From Parazoarcus communis SWub3 = DSM 12120 (GTDB lineage: Bacteria > Pseudomonadota > Gammaproteobacteria > Burkholderiales > Rhodocyclaceae), in contig NZ_QKOE01000003.1 in NCBI RefSeq assembly GCF_003226565.1, forward strand, positions 278,156 through 342,155: a stretch of DNA of 64,000 nucleotides, written 5' to 3'. Of this stretch, positions 1-8,590 are shown one piece after another. Below the pieces are notes generated by a model. It was not told where the DNA came from and ran no database searches. It saw only the letters and a list, made by a program, of their open reading frames with translations. Position 1 is the stretch's first letter, and each line of letters begins with the position of its first letter. The position numbers were made by a program, and so were the translations under genes.

Positions 1-87
1 TGCGGTCTCGATCCGGACCTGGTCAAAGCCGCCAGAGCGGAAGAAACGCCATGGATACACGCTCTTCGTATCGACCGAAGCGTTCAT
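1..87 (-). CDS. Hypothetical protein, N-terminal fragment
   Basis: The first 29 codons of a minus-strand gene run off the left edge of the window. An ATG at 85-87 is preceded by a GGGAGA-type ribosome binding site. The visible residues include an aromatic, Gly-rich stretch (WRFFRSGGFDQVR). I do not recognise the family with certainty and the rest of the gene is outside the window, so no function is assigned. The 114 bases to the next gene show nothing notable. Confidence 0.55.
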   Translation of the reverse strand, partial: MNASVDTKSVYPWRFFRSGGFDQVRIETA

Positions 88-201
88 TGTTCTCTCCCTG
101 AAAGGTAGGCGCCGGCAATCGTCCGGCATCGATTCCGGATACTGCTATGAAAAAGGCAATACGACAACGCTGGTCGCGCGGGTCGACGGCAGCTTGGGGT
201 A

Positions 202-843
202 TCAGCCGTAGGCGCCGACAAAGGGATTGCTGTCGCGCTCTTCACCAAAGGTCGAGGTCGGGCCATGCCCGGGGATGAAGGTGACGTCATCACCCAGCGG
301 GAACAGCTTGTTGCGGATCGAGGAAATGAGGGTCTGATGATCGCCACGCGGAAAATCCGTCCGCCCGATCGAGCCCGCAAAAAGCACATCGCCCACAATG
401 GCCAGGCGCGCACCGGGGTGGAAGAACACCACATGACCCGGGGTGTGACCTGGCGTGTGGATGACCTGCAAGGTCTCGTCACCGACCGTCACGGTGTCGC
501 CATCATGCAGCCAGCGATCGGGGGTAAAGGTCTCGACATCCGGAAAGCCGAACATCTTGCTCTGCTGCGGCATGCCCTCGATCCAGAAGCGGTCTTCCTC
601 CTGCGGGCCCTCGACCGGCACACCCAGTTCGCGCGCCAGCCTGGCCGTTCCGCCAGCATGATCGATATGGCCATGCGTGATCAGGATCTTCTCGATCGTG
701 ACACCAAGCTTGTCGGCTGCCGCATGAATGCGGTCGAGGTCGCCACCCGGGTCAACCACCGCAGCCTTGCGGGTCTTGTCGCACCAGATGATGCTGCAGT
801 TCTGTTCGAAGGGCGTCACGGGGACAATGCGGGCGTCGATCAT
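202..843 (-). CDS. MBL-fold hydrolase, glyoxalase II-like (YcbL type)
   Basis: Predicted 213-residue cytoplasmic metallo-beta-lactamase-fold hydrolase. The metal-binding motif THGHIDH lies at residues 56-62, with further ligands in [14 protein letters not shown] and a C-terminal PGHGP. Length and motif order match the YcbL-like single-domain hydroxyacylglutathione hydrolases, which cleave glutathione thioesters. It lacks the C-terminal substrate domain of classical GloB, so the substrate is uncertain. The ATG at 841-843 was chosen because the reading frame upstream has no family-like sequence. A 20-bp inverted repeat sits 57 bases upstream of this start and may be its operator. Confidence 0.85.
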   Translation of the reverse strand: MIDARIVPVTPFEQNCSIIWCDKTRKAAVVDPGGDLDRIHAAADKLGVTIEKILITHGHIDHAGGTARLARELGVPVEGPQEEDRFWIEGMPQQSKMFGFPDVETFTPDRWLHDGDTVTVGDETLQVIHTPGHTPGHVVFFHPGARLAIVGDVLFAGSIGRTDFPRGDHQTLISSIRNKLFPLGDDVTFIPGHGPTSTFGEERDSNPFVGAYG

Positions 844-899
844 GATGGCAAAAGGCGTCTGAGTCAGCGGATCGTCATGATACCGCGGTGCCTGCAAGC

Positions 900-919
900 G
901 GTGACGAGACCTCGTCACC
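900..919. promoter_or_regulatory. Inverted repeat upstream of the MBL hydrolase
   Basis: Perfect 9-base arms (GGTGACGAG and CTCGTCACC) are separated by two bases. On the minus strand the right arm overlaps the position a -35 element would occupy, 18 bases before a TATCAT -10-like hexamer. That geometry suits an operator for a dimeric repressor controlling the hydrolase. No T-run follows, so a terminator for the upstream toxin gene is less likely. Confidence 0.4.
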
Positions 920-1002
920 GGGGTGGCTGTGCTCACACCTCGCCGGCGCCGATCAACGCCACAGGCGAGCCCCCAAGCCATACAACGACGGCTGGAGGTG
1001 TA

Positions 1003-1344
1003 TCACGCGCCCAGCAGCCGGCGGGCAAGCACGGACTGCATGTCCCGGCGCCCATCGACAATCAGATAGATGAGCACCTGCCGCCCCAGAACCCGATAAA
1101 TCACGCGATAAGGCTTGAAGGCCGTCTGCCTGTAATCCTTGATGCCCAAGCTGACCAGCTCTCTGGGGTAACACCCCCGCTCCGGAAACTGCGCCAGGCT
1201 GTCGACGATCACCATTAACTGATCGAGGACATAATTGGCATTCTCAACACAATCGAACTCGGAGATGTAGTCGTAAATCGACTCCAGATCCTGCTCCGCA
1301 CCTTGTGTGAGCAGCACCTCGTAACGATCCGGCTTGACAACCAT
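1003..1344 (-). CDS. RelE/ParE-superfamily toxin
   Basis: Predicted 113-residue type II toxin. The body (AEQDLESIYDYI, then a segment reading FKPYRVIYRV, then DGRRDMQSVL) has the order of the ParE/RelE mRNA-interferase or gyrase-poison fold. It starts at an ATG overlapping the stop of the antitoxin gene (TGATG, one shared base), so the two are translationally coupled with the antitoxin first. The frame can be extended upstream by about 20 codons, but that extension only overlaps the antitoxin and is Gly-rich. The sequence cannot tell whether the target is ribosome-bound mRNA or gyrase. Confidence 0.82.
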   Translation of the reverse strand: MVVKPDRYEVLLTQGAEQDLESIYDYISEFDCVENANYVLDQLMVIVDSLAQFPERGCYPRELVSLGIKDYRQTAFKPYRVIYRVLGRQVLIYLIVDGRRDMQSVLARRLLGA

Positions 1345-1643
1345 CAAGCCATGGACCGCTTTGCGCGCAGACGCGCCACCACCTCCGCCACGGGCCTGAT
1401 GCAACCAGCTTCGACATCCTGATTGCCGAGCGCCAGTATTTTCAGCAAGGCCAGCGTCTCCTGCGTTTCCTCATACGACGCGACATCCTGCAAGACGGCC
1501 TTGGCCTCCCCATTCTGGGTGATGACCAAGGGCTCGCGCTGCTCGGACAACTGCGTCAGAACCTCCGCCGCATGCGCCTTGAGATAGCTGATGGGCTTGA
1601 CCTGAGATGAGTAGCGCACGGCATTTGCTTCCTGAATCGACAC
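1344..1643 (-). CDS. Phd/YefM-type antitoxin
   Basis: Predicted 99-residue antitoxin paired with the RelE/ParE toxin downstream. The N-terminal half (VKPISYLKAHAAEVLTQL, then PLVITQNGEAKAVLQDV) is the Phd/YefM DNA-binding fold, and the C-terminal part should wrap the toxin. The start is a GTG at 1641-1643. An inverted repeat lies immediately upstream, as expected for autorepression by this family. Antitoxin-before-toxin order and a one-base overlap are typical of these operons. Confidence 0.8.
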   Translation of the reverse strand: MSIQEANAVRYSSQVKPISYLKAHAAEVLTQLSEQREPLVITQNGEAKAVLQDVASYEETQETLALLKILALGNQDVEAGCIRPVAEVVARLRAKRSMA

Positions 1644-1644
1644 A

Positions 1645-1660
1645 GAACTAAATATAGTCC
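1645..1660. promoter_or_regulatory. Candidate autoregulatory operator of the TA operon
   Basis: An imperfect inverted repeat (GAACTA, four bases, TAGTCC) lies in an AT-rich patch just upstream of the antitoxin GTG. It overlaps a TATATT sequence that could be the -10 element on the minus strand. The position fits repression by the antitoxin or its complex with toxin. This rests on position and symmetry only. Confidence 0.35.
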
Positions 1661-1717
1661 TTTTTCAGACCATTCGCCACGATCCTGCCACACGCCACTC
1701 CATCCGGAAATCACACC

Positions 1718-2542
1718 TTATCGGTCCGCGTTCGGGAAGAACAACTGCTCGCCGCCAATCTTGTAACTCGCGATCGTCTGCTGACCAGCGGGCGACACCA
1801 CCCAGTCGACGAAGCGCTGCGCCTCGGCGGACTTCACATGCGGATGCTTCGCCGGATTCACGACAATCACACCGTACTGATTGAACAGGCGCTGATCGCC
1901 TTCGACCAGGATCTGGAGATCCGCACGATTCTTGAAGTTCAGCCAGGTGCCACGGTCAGCCAGGATGTAAGCACCCGACGACGCAGCGATGTTCAGCGCA
2001 GGCCCCATCCCGCAGCCGCACTCCTTGTAGCCGCTTCCCTTGCTTTCCTCCGCGCCTGCCGCCTTCCAGTAACGCAGCTCGGCAGCATGCGTGCCGCTCT
2101 TGTCTCCGCGGGAAACAAAGCTCGCGTTCTGGGTCGCGAGCTGCCTGAGGGCATCGACCACCTCCTTGCCCTTGACACCGGCAGGGTCGGCGGCCGGACC
2201 AATCAGCACGAAATCGTTGTACATCACCGGCAGGCGCTTCACCCCATAGCCTTCTGCGACGAATTTCTCCTCGGCAACGGTGTCATGCACGAAAAGCACG
2301 TCGGCATCGCCACGGCGCCCGGTATCCAGCGCCTGACCCGTCCCCAGGGCAACCACCTTCACGTCGATGCCACTTGCTGCCTTGAACGCTGGCAGCAGAT
2401 GCGCAAACAGGCCTGACTGCTCGGTAGAAGTGGTGGACGCCATCACGATGGACTGAGCCCAGGCGCTTGACGAGAGCGCGAGCACGGCAAACGAAAAAGA
2501 GGCCTTGCGCAGCAGGGCGGAGAGCATCGGGGATGGCTTCAT
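1718..2542 (-). CDS. Tungstate/molybdate ABC transporter substrate-binding protein (TupA-like)
   Basis: Predicted 274-residue periplasmic binding protein. A signal peptide ends near SSAWAQS. The mature N-terminus IVMASTTSTEQSGL, the GTGQALDTGRRGDADVLFVHD segment and SRGDKSGTH are characteristic of the TupA/WtpA-like oxyanion binders. The ATG at 2540-2542 has an AAGGA ribosome site; the longer frame upstream is not needed. No permease or ATPase gene is adjacent, so the transporter partners must be elsewhere or lost. It is divergent from a ModE-like regulator that probably senses the same ligand. Tungstate versus molybdate cannot be resolved from sequence. Confidence 0.8.
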   Translation of the reverse strand: MKPSPMLSALLRKASFSFAVLALSSSAWAQSIVMASTTSTEQSGLFAHLLPAFKAASGIDVKVVALGTGQALDTGRRGDADVLFVHDTVAEEKFVAEGYGVKRLPVMYNDFVLIGPAADPAGVKGKEVVDALRQLATQNASFVSRGDKSGTHAAELRYWKAAGAEESKGSGYKECGCGMGPALNIAASSGAYILADRGTWLNFKNRADLQILVEGDQRLFNQYGVIVVNPAKHPHVKSAEAQRFVDWVVSPAGQQTIASYKIGGEQLFFPNADR

Positions 2543-2565
2543 GGATCGTCCTTGGTGTGGAAACA

Positions 2566-2580
2566 CCGGCAATCTGCCGG
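2566..2580. promoter_or_regulatory. Inverted repeat between tupA-like gene and its divergent regulator
   Basis: CCGGCA and TGCCGG arms flank a three-base spacer in the 96-bp divergent region. A second short inverted repeat (AAGTC and GACTT) lies nearer the regulator start. Either could be the binding site of the adjacent ModE-like protein; no match to the E. coli ModE box is evident. Confidence 0.3.
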
Positions 2581-2638
2581 CGGTGGAGAATTTCGGGTAA
2601 CGTAAGTCCCCGCAAGACTTCCATCAATATGAAGCATC

Positions 2639-3754
2639 GTGCATAGGATCCACTTCCACTACACCCTGGCCGGCGATGCCAGCCCGGCCCGCATCCGCAA
2701 CCCATTGATCGAGCTGTTGCAGGCCGTGGCTGACTCCGGCTCGATCTCGGCGGCTGCAAAAACGCTGAAACTGTCGTACCGCCATGTATGGGGAGAGCTC
2801 AAGCGCTGGGAAGAAACCCTGGGCCACAGCCTGATCGTGTGGGACAAGGGCCAACCCGCCCGATTGACGGAGTTCGGCACCAAGCTGATGTGGGCAGAAC
2901 GCCAGGCACAGGCCAGACTGCTGCCGCAGATCGAGGCCCTGCGCGCCGATCTCGAGCGCGCCTATGCGGTAGCCTTCGACGACGACGCCCATGTACTGAC
3001 CCTGTACGCCAGCCACGACGAAGGGCTGGCTGCGCTGCAGGAGCACGCGCGCCAGCCCGCACACCGCCTGCATCTGGACATCCGTTACGGCGGCAGCGTC
3101 GACGCGATTCGCGCGCTCAACGAGGGGCGCTGCCTGCTTGCCGGCTTTCACACCCTGCATGGCACGGCCAGCGGCAGCCTGACCCAGCGCAACTACAAAC
3201 CGCTATTGCAGCCGGGCAAGCACAAACTGATCGGTTTTGCCCGCCGCAGTCAGGGCTTGATGGTGGCCCGCGGCAATCCGCTGGGGCTGAAGCGGCTGGA
3301 CGACCTGCAGCGCGGACATGTCCGCTTCGCCAATCGGGCACTCGGCACCGGCACCCGGGTACTGCTGGATGAACTGATGGATCAAGCCGGCATCCCCACT
3401 ACCGCGATTCACGGCTACGACCGCACCGAACCCTCGCATGCGGCAGTCGCTCAGGCGATCGCCTCAGGCCAGGCCGATGCCGGGCTTGGCATCAAGGCCA
3501 CCGCACTGTCCCGGGGCCTGGATTTCGTACCCCTGGTGGAGGAACACTATCACCTGGCCTGCCTGAAATCTGCACTCGACCTTCCTGCCATACAGGCACT
3601 GCTCGCCCTGCTGCACACACCCAGGTGGCAGCGCCAACTCGGCACGCTACCCGGCTATCAACCCTCGCAATCTGGCGAAGTGCTGGCCATGAGCAAGGTG
3701 CTGCCGTGGTGGAGCTATCGAAAACCGAAGGCCGCAGGCACGCCGGCCGACTGA
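2639..3754 (+). CDS. ModE-like one-component regulator with periplasmic-binding-like domain
   Basis: Predicted 371-residue cytoplasmic transcription regulator. Residues 20-100 form a ModE/LysR-type winged helix (LLQAVADSGSISAAAKTLKLSYRHVW). The rest is a substrate-binding-protein-like domain (PBP_like class), where ModE proper has MOP domains. The start is a GTG; the nearest upstream ATG leads straight to a stop. Divergence from the tungstate/molybdate-binding protein gene suggests it controls oxyanion uptake or the synthesis of Mo/W enzymes. The ligand is inferred from context. Confidence 0.78.
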   Translation: MHRIHFHYTLAGDASPARIRNPLIELLQAVADSGSISAAAKTLKLSYRHVWGELKRWEETLGHSLIVWDKGQPARLTEFGTKLMWAERQAQARLLPQIEALRADLERAYAVAFDDDAHVLTLYASHDEGLAALQEHARQPAHRLHLDIRYGGSVDAIRALNEGRCLLAGFHTLHGTASGSLTQRNYKPLLQPGKHKLIGFARRSQGLMVARGNPLGLKRLDDLQRGHVRFANRALGTGTRVLLDELMDQAGIPTTAIHGYDRTEPSHAAVAQAIASGQADAGLGIKATALSRGLDFVPLVEEHYHLACLKSALDLPAIQALLALLHTPRWQRQLGTLPGYQPSQSGEVLAMSKVLPWWSYRKPKAAGTPAD

Positions 3755-3755
3755 A

Positions 3756-3788
3756 GCTTGCGACGCGGACGGGACCCCGTCCGCAAGC
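3756..3788. terminator. Hairpin between convergent genes
   Basis: A strong stem (outer GCTTG with CAAGC, inner CGGACGG with CCGTCCG) lies between the ends of the ModE-like regulator and the TauE gene. It has no clear T-tract, so it is a plausible but unproven bidirectional terminator. Confidence 0.4.
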
Positions 3789-3801
3789 AGCAGCCCCCCT
3801 G

Positions 3802-4608
3802 CTACGCAAAGATGTTGTACAACATCTTCACACACAACAACACCAGCACACCGGCAAAGATTTTCTTCAACGTGGCCACGGGCAACCGGTGGGCGAGGCT
3901 GGCGCCGTAAGGCGCAACGAACACGCTCACCACGCCGACCAGCACCAGGGCCGGCAGATAGATGAACCCCAGGGTCAGCGGCGGTGTCCCTGACGCATTC
4001 CAGCCGTTGACCAGATAACCCACCGTACCGGCCACCGCGATCGGCAAGCCGATCGCAGCCGAAGTCCCGATCGCGTGCTGGACCTTGACGTTACACCAGG
4101 TCATGAACGGAACCGACAGGGACCCGCCACCGATCGCCACCAGCGCGGACACCCCGCCGATGCCAAGCCCGGTGGCGCTCATCCCGACGGGGCCGGGCAA
4201 CTCTCGCGACGGTCTGGGTTTGACGTTGAGCAGCATCTGCGCCGACACATAGGCCATGAAGATGGCAAAGAAGATTGCCAGCGGCACGGTATCGACGCGC
4301 GCCGCGATGAAGCTGCCGCCAAAGGTCCCCAGCAGCACGCCCGGCGTGATCGCCCGGACGATGTCCCAGCGTACCGCCCCCTTCGCGTGATGCGCCCGCA
4401 AACTGGACACCGAAGTCAGCATGATGGTCGCCATCGACGTCCCCAGCGCCATATGCACCACCTGCTCCAGACCGAAACCCTGCGCAAGGAACAAGGTGGT
4501 CAGCATCGGCACCATGATGCCTCCACCGCCAACACCGAGCAGCCCGGCAAAGAAGCCGACCACCAATCCCAGGAGGGGGTAGGTCAGCCACCAGATATCA
4601 AATTCCAT
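3802..4608 (-). CDS. TauE/SafE-family sulfite/sulfonate exporter-like permease
   Basis: Predicted 268-residue inner-membrane protein with about eight hydrophobic segments. The Gly-rich repeats (LLGVGGGGIMVPML near the N-terminus and a second IGGGSLSVPF) are the signature of the TauE/SafE (DUF81) family, which moves sulfite, sulfoacetate or other small organic anions. The ATG at 4606-4608 has an AAAGGA ribosome site; the frame extends upstream into unlike, non-hydrophobic sequence. Neighbours give no substrate clue. Confidence 0.85.
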   Translation of the reverse strand: MEFDIWWLTYPLLGLVVGFFAGLLGVGGGGIMVPMLTTLFLAQGFGLEQVVHMALGTSMATIMLTSVSSLRAHHAKGAVRWDIVRAITPGVLLGTFGGSFIAARVDTVPLAIFFAIFMAYVSAQMLLNVKPRPSRELPGPVGMSATGLGIGGVSALVAIGGGSLSVPFMTWCNVKVQHAIGTSAAIGLPIAVAGTVGYLVNGWNASGTPPLTLGFIYLPALVLVGVVSVFVAPYGASLAHRLPVATLKKIFAGVLVLLCVKMLYNIFA

Positions 4609-4790
4609 GTATGGCACATTCCTTTCGAGTCCGCCGGCATCCGGCGCGGCAAGGGCCGCATGGTGGCCAGTTCCCTCCCATAGTGCAAGCGCCGGGACAC
4701 TGCCGGAGGCAGCCTCATCCTCCATCGAAGCGGACATGCCTCAACACAATCGCTTCGCCATGCGAGCCCTCCAGCGTTAGAGTTCGCCCC

Positions 4791-6041
4791 ATGAACCCGA
4801 CAATGCCTCTCTCGCCCCCCCGGCTGCGCGACTACCTGCTGGCATCTACGGGCGTCGGTGCGATTGCGGCCATCGGCGCACCGCTGCTTGGCGCGTTCGA
4901 CCTGGCAAACATCGCCATGCTGTTTCCACTGGTGGTGATGTTCAATGCCGTACGCTTCGGCCGGGGCCCGGCGGTGCTGTCGGCCTTTCTCTCGGTTGCG
5001 CTGTTCGATTTCTTCTTCGTGCATCCGCACTTCACTTTCGCGGTCAGTGACCTCCAGTATCTGCTGACCTTCTCCGTGCTGCTTGCGGTCGCACTCACGA
5101 CCGCCGAACTGGCGGCCCGCCTGCGCCACCAGCGCGATGTGGCGGCGCACGGCGAACATCAGGCGCAGAGGCTATACCAAACCGCCCGGGCTCTTTCGGC
5201 TGCCGCCAGCACTCAGCAGATCGACGAAATACGTCGGCGCACGCTGGCCACACTGATGGACGAAGCTGATGACGCCCGCCCGGACACCTTGCGTGATACG
5301 TACTTCACCCTGTTCGCCACCGCAAACGAACGGGTCCGCTATCTTGCAGACGCAGAGCGCAGCAGGGTGGAAGCCGAAGCCGAACGCCTGCGTAGTGCCG
5401 TGCTCGCCACCCTGTCGCACGACCTGCGAACACCGCTGACGGCCCTGGCGGGGCTGGCCGAGTCATTACCGCTGGCCGGCCCCCCCTTGCCTGCCAGACA
5501 AGCGGAGATCGCAGACGCAATCCGGACCGAAGCCCTTCGTACCCATGCGCTCGCACGTGACCTGCTGGATCTCGCCCGCCTGCAGTCAGGCAGCATCACC
5601 CTGCGTCGGGCATGGCTACCTGTCGAGGAGGTCGTTGGCGCGGCCTTGCAGGCAAGCGCCGGCCAACTGAGCGGACACCGGCTCGATGTCGGACTGCCTG
5701 AGGATCTTCCCATGGTCGAGCTGGATCCAGTACTGATGGAGCGGGTCCTGTGCAACCTTCTTGACAACGCCGCCCGCCATACCCCCGCTGGCGGGCTGAT
5801 CGCGCTGAGCGCCTCGGCAACATCGACCGAACTCAAGCTCGTCATCAGCGATAGCGGCCCGGGGCTGCCACCAGAAGGCCGCTCACCTTCAGGCGCAGGG
5901 CTGGGGCTTTCCCTGGTCAGATCGATCCTTGCCGCACATGGCGGAACCCTGAGTGCAGATAGCCCGGCAGATGGCGGTGCGCGTTTCACCGTACACCTGC
6001 CGCTCACACCAGCCCCCACCTTGCCTGAGGACTGTTCATGA
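4791..6041 (+). CDS. KdpD-like sensor histidine kinase lacking the N-terminal KdpD/Usp domains
   Basis: Predicted 416-residue membrane kinase. Residues 15-110 hold the four-helix DUF4118 membrane domain typical of KdpD, followed by a short linker. The phosphoacceptor is His210 in LSHDLRTPL, then an N-box (LLDNAARHTP), G1 (DSGPGLP) and G2 (GAGLGLSLV). KdpD is about 900 residues; the cytoplasmic ATP-binding and Usp sensor modules are absent and the GAF-like linker is reduced. The ATG at 4791 begins the match. It overlaps the response regulator by four bases (ATGA). No kdpFABC is present; a trkH gene lies just downstream on the other strand. Confidence 0.85.
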   Translation: MNPTMPLSPPRLRDYLLASTGVGAIAAIGAPLLGAFDLANIAMLFPLVVMFNAVRFGRGPAVLSAFLSVALFDFFFVHPHFTFAVSDLQYLLTFSVLLAVALTTAELAARLRHQRDVAAHGEHQAQRLYQTARALSAAASTQQIDEIRRRTLATLMDEADDARPDTLRDTYFTLFATANERVRYLADAERSRVEAEAERLRSAVLATLSHDLRTPLTALAGLAESLPLAGPPLPARQAEIADAIRTEALRTHALARDLLDLARLQSGSITLRRAWLPVEEVVGAALQASAGQLSGHRLDVGLPEDLPMVELDPVLMERVLCNLLDNAARHTPAGGLIALSASATSTELKLVISDSGPGLPPEGRSPSGAGLGLSLVRSILAAHGGTLSADSPADGGARFTVHLPLTPAPTLPEDCS

Positions 6042-6778
6042 ACGAGACCCGTGGCCCCGCCCCGATGATTCTGGTCATTGACGACGAGCCGGGTATCCGA
6101 CACTTCGTGCGTACAGCACTCGAGTCGTCAGGCTGCATGGTGGCCGAGGCCGCCACCGCTGAGCGCGCCCGCATTGAGATGGCATCACGCAAACCGGATC
6201 TGCTGATACTCGACCTCGGCTTGCCGGACGATGACGGACTGAACATCCTGCAAGCCTTACGCGTCTGGTCCGGCACCCCGGTACTGGTGCTATCCGCTCG
6301 CGCCGACGAGCAGGACAAGGTTGCCGCGCTGGATGCCGGCGCCGACGACTACCTGACCAAGCCCTTCGGCATCCCTGAACTGCTCGCACGCGTACGCGCC
6401 CTGCTGCGCCGGGCCATTCGCCCGACCGATGGTCCGGCCATCATTCGTTTTGGCGACATTGAGGTTGACCTTGCCGAACGCTGCGTGACCCGTGCCGGCG
6501 AGCCGGTGCACCTCACCCCGATCGAGTTCAAACTGCTGACCCACCTGATCGCCCATATCGGCAAAGTCGTGACCCATCGCCAGTTGCTGACCGCCGTCTG
6601 GGGGCCGAATCATGTCGAGCACCATCACTACCTGCGCGTCTATATGGGTGGCTTGCGACGCAAGCTCGAGCACAATCCGGGCTATCCCGTCCACATCCTG
6701 ACCGAGTCCGGTGTCGGCTACCGACTCGTCAGCCAATCGCCGCACACCGGACTCAGCGACGCCAGAACGCCGGAGTGA
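6038..6778 (+). CDS. KdpE-like OmpR-family response regulator
   Basis: Predicted 246-residue regulator. The receiver has the acidic pair in VIDDEP, phosphoacceptor Asp59 (LLILDLGLPD), Ser86 and Lys108 (YLTKPFG). Residues 130-235 form an OmpR/PhoB winged helix (HLTPIEFKLLTHL, GVGYRL). Translation is coupled to the KdpD-like kinase through an ATGA overlap. The last 26 bases overlap the 3' end of the convergent trkH gene. It resembles KdpE most, but with no kdpFABC here its target may be trkH. Confidence 0.88.
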   Translation: MNETRGPAPMILVIDDEPGIRHFVRTALESSGCMVAEAATAERARIEMASRKPDLLILDLGLPDDDGLNILQALRVWSGTPVLVLSARADEQDKVAALDAGADDYLTKPFGIPELLARVRALLRRAIRPTDGPAIIRFGDIEVDLAERCVTRAGEPVHLTPIEFKLLTHLIAHIGKVVTHRQLLTAVWGPNHVEHHHYLRVYMGGLRRKLEHNPGYPVHILTESGVGYRLVSQSPHTGLSDARTPE

Positions 6779-8210
6779 GCACGACCAGCAGCGTGAAGAT
6801 TTCCAGCCGACCGAGAATCATGCCAAAGCTGAGCACCCAGGTCTGAAAGTCGCTCAAGCCCTGGTAGTTGCCCGCAGGGCCTACTGCACCCAGCCCCGGC
6901 CCGGTGTTGTTTACGCAGGCAACGACTGCGGAGAACGCGGTGATCAAGTCGAGCCCACTGGCTGACAACACCAGCGTCAGCGACACCAGACAAACCATGT
7001 ACATGAAACTGAACGCCAATACTGCATGCAGCACCCCCTCGGACACCGCCTGCTTCCCCAGGCGCAAGGGCAATACCGCGTTCGGGTGCAAGGAGCGTGC
7101 GACTTCGCGATAAACCTGCTTGTACAGGATGATCGCCCGCATCATCTTGATGCCACCTCCGGTCGACCCGGAACACGCCGCAAAGCTGCCGAGAAACAGG
7201 ATCGTGATCTGGGCAAACATCGGCCACGCCGTGTAGTCGTACGTCGCCAGACCAAGCGAGGTCGCCAGCGACACCGCATGAAAAGCCACGTAACGCAGAG
7301 TCGTCAACGCATCCTCGTGCGCGGAGAAACGCATCAGGTAAAGCGTGAGGAACAGGATGGTGACAACGAGCACGAGGAAGAACCACGGAATCTCCGGGTC
7401 ATTCACATAGGCTCGCCAACTACGCCGCACCAGAGCAAGGTAATGGGTTGCATAGTTCAAGCCCGCCAACAATGCGAACCCCATCGTCACCATCTCGATC
7501 GGCACGCTATTGAAGTACCCGAGACTGGCATCCTTGGTGGAGAAGCCGCCAAGCCCCATCACACTGAACGCATGGATCACGGCCTCCCAGGGCGGCATCC
7601 CCGCCCACCAGAGGGCACCACCACAGGCAACGGTGAGTGCGACATAGACAGTCCACAAGCCCTTCGCCGTTTCGGCAATGCGGGGCGTCAGGCTCGACTC
7701 CTTCATCGGCCCCGGCGTCTCGGCCCTGAATACCTGGCGTCCGCCGATACCCAGCAAAGGCAGGACCGCGACCATCAATACGATGACCCCCATGCCGCCA
7801 ACCCAATGCATGAAGGTACGCCACAGGTTGATCGACACCGGCAACGCATCCAGGCCGGTCAGCACCGTCGCCCCGGTGGTGGTCAGCCCCGAAGCGGCCT
7901 CAAAGTAGGCATCAGTGAAGGAGAGTTCGGGCAGGTAGAGCATCATCGGCAAGGCGCCGAACACCGGCACGACAACCCAGGTCGCGGCCACCAGCAGAAA
8001 GCCGTCATGGATACGCAGATCACGTCTATGCCCGCGCGTCATCCCCCAGGCGAACAGCCCGCAAGCAAAAGTCGCGATAATCGCAAGGTCATAGGCTTCG
8101 GTCGCGCCATCCTCAAGAAAGAACGACACCCCGAGCGGAAACACCATGACCAAGCCAAACAACATCAATACCAGGCCGAGGGCACCGACCACCGGAAAAT
8201 AGCTGCGCAT
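6753..8210 (-). CDS. trkH: TrkH-family potassium uptake protein
   Basis: Predicted 485-residue inner-membrane subunit of a Trk K+ transporter. Four filter/P-loop regions are visible in order: ASGLTTTGATV, MGLGGFSTKD, CSGSTGGGIK and ACVNNTGPGLG. The ATG at 8208-8210 is preferred because a GGCGGG lies five bases upstream; a GTG two codons earlier is possible. The gene is convergent with, and overlaps, the KdpE-like regulator. Its partner TrkA (NAD-binding regulatory subunit) is not in the window. Confidence 0.92.
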   Translation of the reverse strand: MRSYFPVVGALGLVLMLFGLVMVFPLGVSFFLEDGATEAYDLAIIATFACGLFAWGMTRGHRRDLRIHDGFLLVAATWVVVPVFGALPMMLYLPELSFTDAYFEAASGLTTTGATVLTGLDALPVSINLWRTFMHWVGGMGVIVLMVAVLPLLGIGGRQVFRAETPGPMKESSLTPRIAETAKGLWTVYVALTVACGGALWWAGMPPWEAVIHAFSVMGLGGFSTKDASLGYFNSVPIEMVTMGFALLAGLNYATHYLALVRRSWRAYVNDPEIPWFFLVLVVTILFLTLYLMRFSAHEDALTTLRYVAFHAVSLATSLGLATYDYTAWPMFAQITILFLGSFAACSGSTGGGIKMMRAIILYKQVYREVARSLHPNAVLPLRLGKQAVSEGVLHAVLAFSFMYMVCLVSLTLVLSASGLDLITAFSAVVACVNNTGPGLGAVGPAGNYQGLSDFQTWVLSFGMILGRLEIFTLLVVLTPAFWRR

Positions 8211-8349
8211 TCGCACCCGCCGGCTACGGATCGTGGCCGGCGTCAGTTACCAGGGAAGCGGCATGCTAAGGATCCGCACATAAAGATGGTGTAAAGATCT
8301 TGCAGCGCAGCAAACAAATGACTGCGGCCATGGACAGGCTGCATATAGC

Positions 8350-8379
8350 AAAAAAGCGCAGCCGAAGCTGCGCTTTTTT
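8350..8379 (-). terminator. Rho-independent terminator after 6S RNA
   Basis: A 13-base perfect stem (A6 then GCGCAGC, paired with GCTGCGC then T6) encloses a four-base loop. On the minus strand it lies directly after the predicted 3' end of 6S RNA. Its A/T symmetry means it could stop transcription in both directions. Confidence 0.9.
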
Positions 8380-8385
8380 GTTTGG

Positions 8386-8565
8386 CCCCCCGCCTGTGCC
8401 GTTTCCGCCGGGCATCCTGAACCTAGGGTTCAGGGAGGTCACTTTCCTTCCGCTTCAGGCTCACCCGGCAAGGGGCGTGCACACCAGCGGCATATTGGGT
8501 CAGCAACCGAGTCTCTCGACTATTGGTTCAAGGAATCTACGACTTCAACGAACACTGCAGGGGAT
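8386..8565 (-). ncRNA. ssrS: 6S RNA
   Basis: About 180 nt immediately downstream of zapA on the same strand, the conserved proteobacterial location of 6S RNA, which sequesters sigma-70 RNA polymerase in stationary phase. The minus strand starts with CCCCTGCAGTG, which can pair with GCACAGGCGGGG at the 3' end to form the closing stem. The 3' half contains CCCTGAACCCTAGGTTCAGG, the counterpart of the E. coli 6S segment around the open-promoter-mimic bubble. A TAAGAT hexamer just before the 5' end is a plausible -10 element. A strong terminator follows. Exact ends are estimates. Confidence 0.9.
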
Positions 8566-8590
8566 TGATCTTAAACGTCTTTTCAAGATT

